Shown here piece by piece: positions 24,809 to 33,736 of a stretch of DNA of 64,000 bases (the stretch's first letter is position 1; every line of letters starts with the position of its first letter). The notes beneath the pieces are model-generated. The model did not search any database and had not been told where the DNA came from. It worked only from the letters and a program-made list of their open reading frames with translations. Origin of the DNA: Nocardioides panzhihuensis (GTDB lineage: Bacteria > Actinomycetota > Actinomycetes > Propionibacteriales > Nocardioidaceae); contig NZ_JACBZR010000001.1 in the NCBI RefSeq assembly GCF_013408335.1, forward strand, positions 4,565,501 to 4,629,500, written 5' to 3'. The position numbers and the translations under genes were made by a program.

Positions 24809-25828
24809 CTATTCGGTTGACGCTTCCGTCGCCGCACTGGGCGGAATCTCGTGGCTCGGCAGCCGATGGAGGTCCTCGGCATCGGCGAAGCAGGCCCGGG
24901 CGAAGTCCTGTCCGAAGGGGGTCAGGTGGATCGAGCGCCGCTTGATCCGGGCGCCGCCCGTGGAATGACAAGCCTCGAGTACGTCGGGCTGTGCCTCGAC
25001 CACCTGATAGCGGATCAGCTCGCTGACCGGCTCCTCGGACTGCCACACCAGCCCGAGCCGGGCCAGGTTGTTGAGGTACTGCGGAACCAGCGACGGGTAG
25101 CGCGCGCTGGCCTGCGCGCCGATCATCGTCAGACCCCGGGCGATCATCCGCGATCCACGCAGGTGGCCGATCAGGCCGCCCTCGACCACGTCGACCGCCG
25201 GCTGCGGGCCACCCTTGAGCATCAGCACCAGGATGCGGGCCTCGTCGGGCGCCAGCTCGTCGAGGATGCTGGCGAAGGCCGGATGGCGCTCGTTCTCGTC
25301 CCACACGTCGCGCGAGCGGCGCAGCAGCTCCTCACCGCTCCGCCGCAGTCGGTCGGGTCCGTCGCCGGGATCGGCGCCGTTGACCCGCGCGGCACGACCT
25401 TCCATCGCCGCCTTCGCGTTCTCGGCCGCCGGAAGCGCGAAGCGCTCCAGCAGACCGGTGACCGGGTTGCCCGTCGCGACCCGCTTTGCGAAGCCGGTCA
25501 CCTGGCGGGCGCCGGACGCCACGTCCTCGGTGAGCCGCACCGCCTCGTTGGGATCGACGACCGCCTTCGCCACCCGACCGACCCCACGGGCGTACGTCCT
25601 CAGGCCCCACCCGGCGGTGTGGGCCACCGTCACCGCGGAGATCCTGAGCAGACCCGGTAGAACGTCCGTCGCCTCGTCGAGAAGACCGCCGCTCGGCGCC
25701 GGTGTGGGCATGCGGTGCATCCCCTCGCGGCCCTGCACGAGCTCCTCGGTCGGCTCGGTCGAAGGGGTGACGACGTCGCTCTCCGGTCGGAGAGCCCCTG
25801 GCTCGGTGTTGATGTGCAGGGCGCTCAC
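24809..25828 (-). CDS. Abi-alpha (DUF4393)-like protein, cassette 2
   Basis: 339 residues from GTG 25828, which overlaps the upstream stop as GTGA; ATG 25843 is the alternative. It shares HPAFASILDELAPDEARIL, PQYLNNLARLGLVWQSEEP, RYQVVEAQPDVLEA and SIHLTPFGQDFAR with the cassette 1 protein, plus the TAGWGLRT motif nearer the N-terminus. It has a longer, polar N-terminal extension. No membrane helix is obvious. It is paired with the DUF445-like gene upstream; an anti-phage role is suggested only by the family name. Confidence 0.65.
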   Translation of the reverse strand: MSALHINTEPGALRPESDVVTPSTEPTEELVQGREGMHRMPTPAPSGGLLDEATDVLPGLLRISAVTVAHTAGWGLRTYARGVGRVAKAVVDPNEAVRLTEDVASGARQVTGFAKRVATGNPVTGLLERFALPAAENAKAAMEGRAARVNGADPGDGPDRLRRSGEELLRRSRDVWDENERHPAFASILDELAPDEARILVLMLKGGPQPAVDVVEGGLIGHLRGSRMIARGLTMIGAQASARYPSLVPQYLNNLARLGLVWQSEEPVSELIRYQVVEAQPDVLEACHSTGGARIKRRSIHLTPFGQDFARACFADAEDLHRLPSHEIPPSAATEASTE

Positions 25829-27138
25829 AACACGTTCCACCATTCGAAGACTGCCACGTGCAGAAACCCGCCCGCCAGCCCCATGATCGCCCCGTGGGCG
25901 TAGAGCAGCCACTCGTCCTCCTTGATCGCCGCTCTCATCATCTCAACGAAGGTCCTCGGTGGCAGAGCCCGGCACCTGTCGGCGATCAGTCGGCGGATGT
26001 TGCACGACTGCTGCTGACTGAAGGCGGCGTCGCGTAGCGGGGTCAGGGTGTACTCCACCGCTTGCTCGGCGACCGAGGACCGGATCGCGTCGAACCTCCT
26101 GGTCCCGACCGCGACCCGGACCGCGCCATGGGCCGGTCCGACCGCCGCGTCGACCGCCGGCTCGAGGGCGGCGGCCAGCATCTGGCGGGTGCGGTCGCCG
26201 GAGGGCCCGTTGAGGAGGTGCTCGCCGATGTGCTCGAGCGTGATCACGTCGTTGGCGATGTGCTTGCCGTAGACGTCGGAGGCCTGCCACTGCCGCCGCG
26301 CGAAGAGCGCCTGGATCTTGATCGGGCCGATCCGCTTGGGCTCGGCGGGCTCGAAGATGAGCAGCATGCCGAGCAGGTTGGTCGTCCAGCCGACCAGTAC
26401 ACCGAGGATCGGCAGCAGCCACCAGATGTGGAAGGCCTGGTCGACGACGGCGACCGGGATTCCGAGCAGGAACCCGAAGACCGCGCCGAAGACGACCATC
26501 ATCCGCAGCTCGCGGGCGCCGAAGTCCTTGAAGATCCGCACGATGATCGAGGGATCCTTCTCGAAGTTCTCGATCACCATGATCTTCGGGTCGAAGAGCT
26601 GGTCGATGTGGTTGCCGATCTCGACCGTCACGTCGCCGACGACCTCCGGGAGCCGGGCCTGGACCCGCTCGATCACCGTCGCGCGCAACGGACGCGGCAG
26701 GTCACGCCAGAACCGCGGGTGCTCGCGCCACATGATCTCGTCGACCAGGAACGGGATCTCGGGACGGAAGACGTCGACGATGTGGGCGGCGATCTTGTCC
26801 GGCTCGAGCTGCTCGTAGAAGTCACGGGCCGTCGCCATCTGCGACAGCGCCCGGTCGACGGCGATCGAGCCCATCTTCGCTGCCCGCGCCGGCACGATCC
26901 CCTGCCAGCCCAGACCACCGCGGAGGATGCCCGGGATCTCCTGGATCTTGCGGGGCAGCGAGCCGGCGATGTGCTGGAGCCCCGGCACGGTGATCCCGTG
27001 GAAGCGGATCGGGGAGAAGAGCATCCACAGCCCCGACCAGTTGATGAGCCAGCCGATCACGGCGGTGAAGACGGGTATGGACCAGAACGCGAACCAGTCG
27101 ATGTCCCACCCGGAGAGCACGTCGACGACGCTAGACAC
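25825..27138 (-). CDS. DUF445-like membrane protein, cassette 2
   Basis: 437 residues from GTG 27138, a close paralogue of 23405-24727 along its whole length. It has the same two modules: GWLINWSGLWMLFSP early and GWTTNLLGMLLIFEP in the middle, each followed by a conserved helical stretch, and ends with AHGAIMGLAGGFLHVAVFEW. It probably resides in the cytoplasmic membrane. Unlike cassette 1 it joins its Abi-alpha-like partner directly by GTGA, with no 28-residue sORF between. Confidence 0.75.
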   Translation of the reverse strand: MSSVVDVLSGWDIDWFAFWSIPVFTAVIGWLINWSGLWMLFSPIRFHGITVPGLQHIAGSLPRKIQEIPGILRGGLGWQGIVPARAAKMGSIAVDRALSQMATARDFYEQLEPDKIAAHIVDVFRPEIPFLVDEIMWREHPRFWRDLPRPLRATVIERVQARLPEVVGDVTVEIGNHIDQLFDPKIMVIENFEKDPSIIVRIFKDFGARELRMMVVFGAVFGFLLGIPVAVVDQAFHIWWLLPILGVLVGWTTNLLGMLLIFEPAEPKRIGPIKIQALFARRQWQASDVYGKHIANDVITLEHIGEHLLNGPSGDRTRQMLAAALEPAVDAAVGPAHGAVRVAVGTRRFDAIRSSVAEQAVEYTLTPLRDAAFSQQQSCNIRRLIADRCRALPPRTFVEMMRAAIKEDEWLLYAHGAIMGLAGGFLHVAVFEWWNVL

Positions 27139-27344
27139 GGGACCCCTCGTATTTCGGTCAGTGAGTCTCCCTCTTGTCCGGAGACTGCACCGATCGACAC
27201 GAAGGCGCGCCGAGAGTCACCGAGCTGGGAGATAGCGCCTGCGCCGTGCGCAGGCGTCACTTCAGATCCTGCCTGATCACCTGGGTTCGGTCCAGAGCGA
27301 CGCACGCAACGGGAGTCACATCTGTCACGGCGTACAGGCAATTG

Positions 27345-27412
27345 CTGCACTTCTCAGGTGTTGCATTGCCGGAGAAGTGCAGCGATACCCGGTTAACCGG
27401 GTATCGCTGCAC
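27345..27412. repeat. Overlapping inverted repeats sharing an arm (alternative hairpins)
   Basis: CTGCACTTCTC (27345-27355) pairs with 27372-27382. The perfect 36-bp palindrome 27377-27412 (left half GTGCAGCGATACCCGGTT) uses the same GTGCAG bases. The two structures are mutually exclusive in single-stranded form. Confidence 0.75.
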
Positions 27413-27433
27413 CTCGACCCCCAAAACGTGGAA

Positions 27434-27473
27434 GGACCCGGTGGGTCCGTCTCGGGTCGGCACCACCGGGTCC
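27434..27473. repeat. 11-bp inverted repeat hairpin downstream of hspR
   Basis: GGACCCGGTGG (27434-27444) and its exact complement (27463-27473) with an 18-nt loop, 141-180 nt past the hspR stop. No T-tract follows on either strand. It may be an hspR-operon terminator of the GC-stem type. Confidence 0.5.
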
Positions 27474-27613
27474 GCCGCGCGTGCCCCGACCATATGGGGG
27501 TTGGTCCGACACTCGCGGCTTGCTCATCAGTATGCGGGCAGTGGACCAACATCGGTTTTACCCGAAATCCACAACTCGCCAACAAATCTGTCAAGCGATC
27601 AGTTAGGAACGTG

Positions 27614-28051
27614 CTAACCGTGCTGCCGCCGCCAGACCACGATCGCCTGTCCGGGCGGCGCCTGCCGAACCGCGGGAAGCCTGCTGGCCGGGACCTGCGG
27701 CTCAGGGGCGGCCGCCCTCGCCTGGGCGAGCGCCTCGCGGGTGGCGGCCAGCTCGTGCAGCAGCTCCTCGTTGCGCCGGCGCAGGGCGTCGACGTGCTGC
27801 TCGAGAGCCAGGATGCGACGCACGCCCTCGATGCCGATCCCGGCCCCGGTCAGGTCCGCGATCGAGCGCAGCCGCTCGATGTCGTGGAAGGAGTAGCGCC
27901 GCCCGCCGCCCCCGGTGCGGCCGGGGGTGATCAGGCCCATCCGCTCATAGGTGCGCAGCGTCTGCGGGTGCAGCCCGGTCAGCTCCGCGGCGACGCTGAT
28001 CACATACACCGCGGCATCCGGAGACGGGCTGCCGAATCCGTCGCTCATCAT
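27614..28051 (-). CDS. hspR: HspR, MerR-family heat-shock repressor
   Basis: 145 residues. The N-terminal MerR winged helix-turn-helix (VYVISVAAELTGLHPQTLRTYERMGLITPGRTGGGGRRYSFHD, about residues 14-58) is followed by a coiled coil (VDALRRRNEELLHELAATREALAQA) and a hydrophobic-tipped tail. HspR binds HAIR operators with DnaK as co-repressor. ATG 28051 overlaps the dnaJ stop (ATGATG). It is the last gene of dnaK-grpE-dnaJ-hspR, the canonical actinobacterial autoregulated operon, and HAIR sites stand before dnaK and clpB. Confidence 0.95.
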   Translation of the reverse strand: MMSDGFGSPSPDAAVYVISVAAELTGLHPQTLRTYERMGLITPGRTGGGGRRYSFHDIERLRSIADLTGAGIGIEGVRRILALEQHVDALRRRNEELLHELAATREALAQARAAAPEPQVPASRLPAVRQAPPGQAIVVWRRQHG

Positions 28052-29241
28052 GACTCCTCGAGAAGAGACGTACGCAGTGGCTTGCTGGCCATCGCCGTCC
28101 GATAGGCCTCGACTGCGGCCTTGGCGTCGGCGTCGAGCACGGCCGGGATGTGCACCTCGACGGTGGCGAGCAGATCGCCGATGGTGCCGTCGGCACGCCG
28201 GAATCCCTTGCCCCGGACCCGGAACGTACGTCCGTTGGGGGTGCCGGCGGGGATCCGCAGCGTCACCGGCGAACCGGAGAGCGTCGGCAGCTTCACCTCT
28301 GCTCCGAGCGCCAGCTCGTCGAACCCGACGGGCACGTCGATGGTGAGGTTGTCGTCCTTGCGGCCGAAGACGCGGTGAGGCGTCACGTGCACCGTGACGT
28401 AGAGGTCGCCGGAGGGTCCCCCGTTCTCCCCGGCGGCACCCTTGCCCTTGAGCCGGATCCGCTGCCGGTCCTTGACCCCGGCAGGGATACGAGCCTGGAT
28501 GGTGCGCGCCGAGGTGCCGCGGCCGGAGCCTCGGCACGTCGGGCAGGACTCGTCGTAGATCAGCTGACGGCCCCCGCAGCGCGGACAGGTCTCGTTCATC
28601 GAGAACGCACCGCCCACGGAGTTGACCACGTAGCCCGCGCCTTCACACTCCGGGCAGACCCGCGGCTTGGTGCCGGGCTTGCCGCCCGTGCCGTTGCAGT
28701 CGGGACAGGCGGAGTCCGAGGTCAGGCGCAGCGAGATGGTCACGCCGTCGAGCGCGTCGGTGAACCCGATCGTGGCACTCGTCTCGACGTCGGCACCCTT
28801 GATCGGCCGGGCCCTCGGGGTCGTACGCCGCCCGCTGAAGCCTCCGCCGGCGCCACCGGCACCGCCGAAGAGGTCACCGAACATGTCGCCGAGCCCGCCG
28901 GCCTGGGTGCCGCCGGCACCGAAGAGGTCGTCGAAGTTGTAGCCGCGGCCGGCGCCCGCGCCGCCGAAGCCACCCGGGAACCCGCCGGAGGCGCCGAGAG
29001 TGCGCACCTCGTCGTACTTCTTGCGCTTCTCGGGGTCGCCGACGACGTCGTAGGCCTCGGCGACCTTCTTGAACTTCTCGTGCTTGGCGTCGTCGCCAGG
29101 GTTGGAGTCGGGGTGGTTGGCCCGCGCGAGCTTGCGGTAGGCCTTCTTGATGTCGTCGCTCGAGGCGTCCTTCTTGACGCCCAGCTCGGCGTAGTAGTCC
29201 TTGTTGATCCAGTCCGGCCGGATCCCGTCGTTCTCTGCCAC
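28048..29241 (-). CDS. dnaJ: Chaperone DnaJ
   Basis: 397 residues from GTG 29241 (GGAGGGGC upstream). J domain with the HPD motif (ARANHPDSNPG), Gly/Phe-rich linker (about 85-140), zinc-binding region with CPDCNGTG, CPECEGAG, CPRCGGRQ and CPTCRGSG, then the two C-terminal substrate-binding domains. It stimulates DnaK ATPase and delivers clients. The third zinc repeat ends GGRQ instead of the usual GxG. It is separated from grpE by 71 nt holding a strong hairpin. Confidence 0.97.
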   Translation of the reverse strand: MAENDGIRPDWINKDYYAELGVKKDASSDDIKKAYRKLARANHPDSNPGDDAKHEKFKKVAEAYDVVGDPEKRKKYDEVRTLGASGGFPGGFGGAGAGRGYNFDDLFGAGGTQAGGLGDMFGDLFGGAGGAGGGFSGRRTTPRARPIKGADVETSATIGFTDALDGVTISLRLTSDSACPDCNGTGGKPGTKPRVCPECEGAGYVVNSVGGAFSMNETCPRCGGRQLIYDESCPTCRGSGRGTSARTIQARIPAGVKDRQRIRLKGKGAAGENGGPSGDLYVTVHVTPHRVFGRKDDNLTIDVPVGFDELALGAEVKLPTLSGSPVTLRIPAGTPNGRTFRVRGKGFRRADGTIGDLLATVEVHIPAVLDADAKAAVEAYRTAMASKPLRTSLLEES

Positions 29242-29264
29242 CTAGCCCCTCCTCCCTTCTTCTC

Positions 29265-29304
29265 GGCAGACGAGCCTGTCGATGTCTCGACAGGCTCGTC
29301 TGCC
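29265..29304. repeat. 18-bp-arm hairpin between grpE and dnaJ
   Basis: GGCAGACGAGCCTGTCGA, 4-nt loop, exact complement. It sits inside the heat-shock operon and shares the TCGACAGGCTCG core of local REP elements. It could be an mRNA processing or stability element, or partial attenuation ahead of dnaJ-hspR. Confidence 0.75.
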
Positions 29305-29312
29305 CATCGTTG

Positions 29313-30010
29313 TCACTCCGGGTCGACGACCAGGACCTGCGCGGCCCTGACCACCCGGTCGCCGATCATGTAGCCGGCCTTGGCGACCAGCTTGACCGAG
29401 GTCTCCTCGACCTCCGGGTCGGTGCCCATGTGGCTGAGCGCCTCGTGAAGGTTGGGATCGAAGACGTCGCCCGGCTCGGCGAACTTCTTCAGACCCAGGT
29501 TCGTCACGATCTTCTCGAGCTGGTCGGCGACGGCCTTGAAGCCGCCTTCGACCTCGCCGTGCTCGCGGGCACGGTCGATGGTGTCGAGCACCTCCACGAT
29601 CGGAGTGAGCACCTTGTAGGTCGCGTTCTGCGAGACCAGCTCGCGGTCACGGTCGACCCGCCTCTTGTAGTTGACGTACTCGGCCTGGAGACGCTGCAGA
29701 TCGGTGGTCAGCTCGGCGACCCGCTTGTCGATCTCATCGGCGGCATCGCCGAAGTCGACCTCGGTGTCGTCCTCGGCAGCATCCTCAGCAGCGACCTCGG
29801 CCTCGTCCTCGGCCGCCTCGGCGGAGCCATCCTCGTCGGATCCGGCCTCGGCAGCGTCGTCCGAGTCCGAGGCGTCGCCCTCAGGGGCGTCCGCCTCGGA
29901 GTCCTCGGTCGGCTCCTCGTCCGCCTTCGTCTCAGGGTCGGTCTCGGGCGGCGGGGTCTCGGAGGTCGTCTCCTCGACGGCCTCGCCCGCCCCGCCGGGG
30001 CGGCGCTTCG

Positions 30011-30014
<4 letters not shown>
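29313..30014 (-). CDS. grpE: Nucleotide exchange factor GrpE
   Basis: 233 residues from GTG 30014, overlapping the dnaK stop (GTGA). A long acidic, disordered N-terminal half (Asp/Glu/Ala-rich, about 1-90) precedes a coiled-coil dimerisation helix ([31 protein letters not shown]) and the four-helix bundle/beta domain with HEALSHMG and [17 protein letters not shown]. It releases ADP from DnaK. The acidic extension is longer than in E. coli GrpE, as is common in actinobacteria. Confidence 0.97.
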
Positions 30015-31882
<1,868 letters not shown>

Positions 31883-31955
31883 CTTTGCTACCTCCGCTTG
31901 TTGAAGCTGTGTGTATGTGGGCGCCGCTCAACGGCTGACGCTGAGTCTTGCAAAC

Positions 31956-31980
31956 AAGTTGAGTCGATTCAACTCAACTT
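31956..31980. promoter_or_regulatory. HAIR operator (HspR site) upstream of dnaK
   Basis: AAGTTGAGT-N7-ACTCAACTT: perfect 9-bp arms around the 7-nt spacer, matching the HAIR consensus core TTGAGT-N7-ACTCAA. It stands 74 nt upstream of the dnaK start. Confidence 0.92.
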
Positions 31981-32038
31981 CGTTCACTCCCCACAACGAA
32001 GACCCTACGCCCACTATTCCAGCCCCAGCCAAAAGCAC

Positions 32039-32103
32039 GCCGAGTCGGCTCATCCTGACCGAAAACCCCGCCGAGTCGGCTCGTCATGACGAGCCGACTC
32101 GGC
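32039..32103. repeat. 65-bp dispersed palindromic repeat, copy B
   Basis: Counterpart of 2578-2642. It includes a perfect 34-bp palindrome at 32070-32103 (left half GCCGAGTCGGCTCGTCA) and a preceding half-site at 32039-32060. A further degenerate half-site follows (32112-32133). It lies between the dnaK promoter and the 3' end of the aldo-keto reductase gene, and may serve as its terminator. Confidence 0.78.
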
Positions 32104-32143
32104 GTGTGTTTGCGTCAGAACGGGCCGACTCGGTGGCAATGGA

Positions 32144-32995
32144 TCAGAAGGACGGGATCCAGTCGAAGGTGTCGGGGTTGGGGCCGGAGCGGCCGGACTC
32201 ACCCTTGTCGAGCGCCGCGAGGGCGGTGATCTGGTCTGCGCTCAGCTCGAAGTCGAAGATCGCCAGGTTCTCCTCGAGCCGCTCGCGGCGTACGGACTTG
32301 GGGAAGACGATGTCGCCCCGGTCGATCTGCCAGCGGAGCAGGACCTGGGCGGGCGACTTGCCGTGCGCGGAGGCGATCTCGGCGACCACCGGGTCGGAGA
32401 GCTCCCCGCCGCCCTGCCCGAGCGGCGACCACGACTCGACCTTCGCGCCGTGGGCGAGAGTGGCGGACCGGGCGTCCTCGTTGGTGAAGTAGGGGTGGAC
32501 CTCGATCTGGTTGACCGCCGGGGCGACGCCGGTCTCGGCGACGATCTTGTCGAGGTGGTCGGGCTGAAAGTTGGAGACGCCGATGGAGGTGGTCAGGCCC
32601 GCCTCACGCAGGCCGACGAGGGCCTCCCAGGTCTTCGCGTACGTCCCGTCGTACTGCGTCGGGAGCGGCCAGTGGATCAGGAACAGGTCGACGTGGTCCA
32701 GGCCGAGCAGCATCAGAGACCGCTCGAGCGAAGCCTTGGCCTTGGCGGGGTCGTGCTGGGAGTTGTTGAGCTTGGTGGTGACGTAGACGTCCTCGCGGGC
32801 GAGTCCGGCGGTCTTCAGTGCGGCGCCGACGCCCGCCTCGTTCTGGTACATCTGCGCGGTGTCGATGTGGCGGTAGCCGACCTCGAGGGCCTGGCTGACA
32901 ACCTGCTCGGTCTCGCCTTCGGGAACCTGCCAGACGCCGAGACCGAACTGTGGGATCGAAGTGCCGTCGTTGAGCTTGATCGTGGGAACCGTCAT
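32144..32995 (-). CDS. Aldo-keto reductase
   Basis: 283-residue (beta/alpha)8 NADPH-dependent oxidoreductase. The catalytic tetrad segments are visible: ALEVGYRHIDTAQMYQNE (Asp and Tyr), VTTKLNNS (Lys) and FLIHWPLP (His). The cofactor loop is SIGVSNFQPDHL and the C-terminal phosphate-binding segment is PKSVRRERLEEN. ATG 32995 starts at the canonical MTVPTIKLNDGTSIPQFGLG; the longer frame upstream is antisense to the next gene's end. It resembles 2,5-diketo-D-gluconate reductase-type AKRs; the true substrate cannot be told. Confidence 0.93.
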   Translation of the reverse strand: MTVPTIKLNDGTSIPQFGLGVWQVPEGETEQVVSQALEVGYRHIDTAQMYQNEAGVGAALKTAGLAREDVYVTTKLNNSQHDPAKAKASLERSLMLLGLDHVDLFLIHWPLPTQYDGTYAKTWEALVGLREAGLTTSIGVSNFQPDHLDKIVAETGVAPAVNQIEVHPYFTNEDARSATLAHGAKVESWSPLGQGGGELSDPVVAEIASAHGKSPAQVLLRWQIDRGDIVFPKSVRRERLEENLAIFDFELSADQITALAALDKGESGRSGPNPDTFDWIPSF

Positions 32996-33034
32996 ACCCA
33001 CATACAACCAAGTGAGTCGCGACCTATTCCACCC

Positions 33035-33067
33035 CTTGGCTCCAGCTTGGCTCCAGCTTGGCTCCAG
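33035..33067. repeat. Three 11-bp tandem repeats
   Basis: CTTGGCTCCAG occurs three times in a row, just past the stop of the gene at 33070 and 40 nt before the aldo-keto reductase start on the same strand. It is a simple slipped-strand repeat in the intergenic spacer. Confidence 0.8.
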
Positions 33068-33069
33068 CT

Positions 33070-33666
33070 TCAGCCGATCGTCACGGTCACCACGTTGGAG
33101 TAGGCGCCGGTGTCGATGTCCTTCATCCGGAACATGTGCTTCCCGATCCGGCCGGTCTGGATCGCGGTGGAGAACTGCTCGCCGGTCACCGAGACGTCGG
33201 GGATGCCGAACTCCTCCCAGCCCTCGCCTTCGTCCCGCTCCAGCCGAAGGATCGCGCCTTCGCCGCCGGGGTAGATGCCGGTGATGTCGATCCGCTCCAT
33301 CGGCTTCGCCACGACGACGCCGGTCTGAAGAGTGATCTTCTTCGCGGGCTTCTCGTCGGCGGCCGCGGACGAGGAGCTCGTGGAGGCGGAGACCGACCCG
33401 GCCTTCTTCTCGGGAGCGCTCGTGGGTGAGGCGTCGAGCGTGATCGCCGGACCGGTGGCGGTCTTGGTCGGCTTCGGCGACGGCGCGTAGAGCGACGCGC
33501 CCGCATCGGGGTCGGTGGCCTGGTCGCTGGCGGCACCATCGCCACCGAGACCCAGGATGTTGGCACCGACGAACATCCCGATCCCGACGATCAGCCCCAC
33601 CCCCACGGCGACCGCTACCAGTGCCGTGACCCCGGCTGCGATCGGATGCCGCTTCCCCTGCTCCAC
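33070..33666 (-). CDS. Membrane-anchored secreted protein with Ser/Thr/Pro linker
   Basis: 198 residues from GTG 33666. An N-terminal transmembrane helix (about 13-38) precedes a Ser/Thr/Ala/Pro-rich linker (roughly 45-110) and a C-terminal beta-rich domain (LQTGVVVAKPMERIDITGIYPGGEGAILRLERD ... VTVTIG) that looks like an Ig-type extracellular fold. I do not recognise a named family. It sits upstream of the aldo-keto reductase on the same strand but need not be co-functional. Confidence 0.7.
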   Translation of the reverse strand: MEQGKRHPIAAGVTALVAVAVGVGLIVGIGMFVGANILGLGGDGAASDQATDPDAGASLYAPSPKPTKTATGPAITLDASPTSAPEKKAGSVSASTSSSSAAADEKPAKKITLQTGVVVAKPMERIDITGIYPGGEGAILRLERDEGEGWEEFGIPDVSVTGEQFSTAIQTGRIGKHMFRMKDIDTGAYSNVVTVTIG

Positions 33667-33736
33667 GTGTGCTCCTCAGCCCAGAAACCTGCGATGGTGA
33701 CAATTCAGCCACACGTTCACACCCGGCACCAGGAAT

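Larger units (their letters stand above)
27139..27613. other. 475-bp intergenic region packed with inverted repeats
   Basis: No convincing gene: the frames here have atypical codon content and run into hspR antisense. It holds four inverted repeats: 27236-27256 (CGCCTGCGC with 3-nt loop), 27345-27382, the 36-bp palindrome 27377-27412, and 27434-27473. It separates hspR (ending 27614) from the DUF445 cassette 2 promoter on the same strand, so terminator, operator or mobile-element remnant are all possible. Confidence 0.6.

Noticed and set aside
27377..28105. Plus-strand frame through the palindrome and antisense to hspR
   Set aside because: It is mostly hspR antisense; the start lies in a perfect palindrome and no family resemblance is seen.
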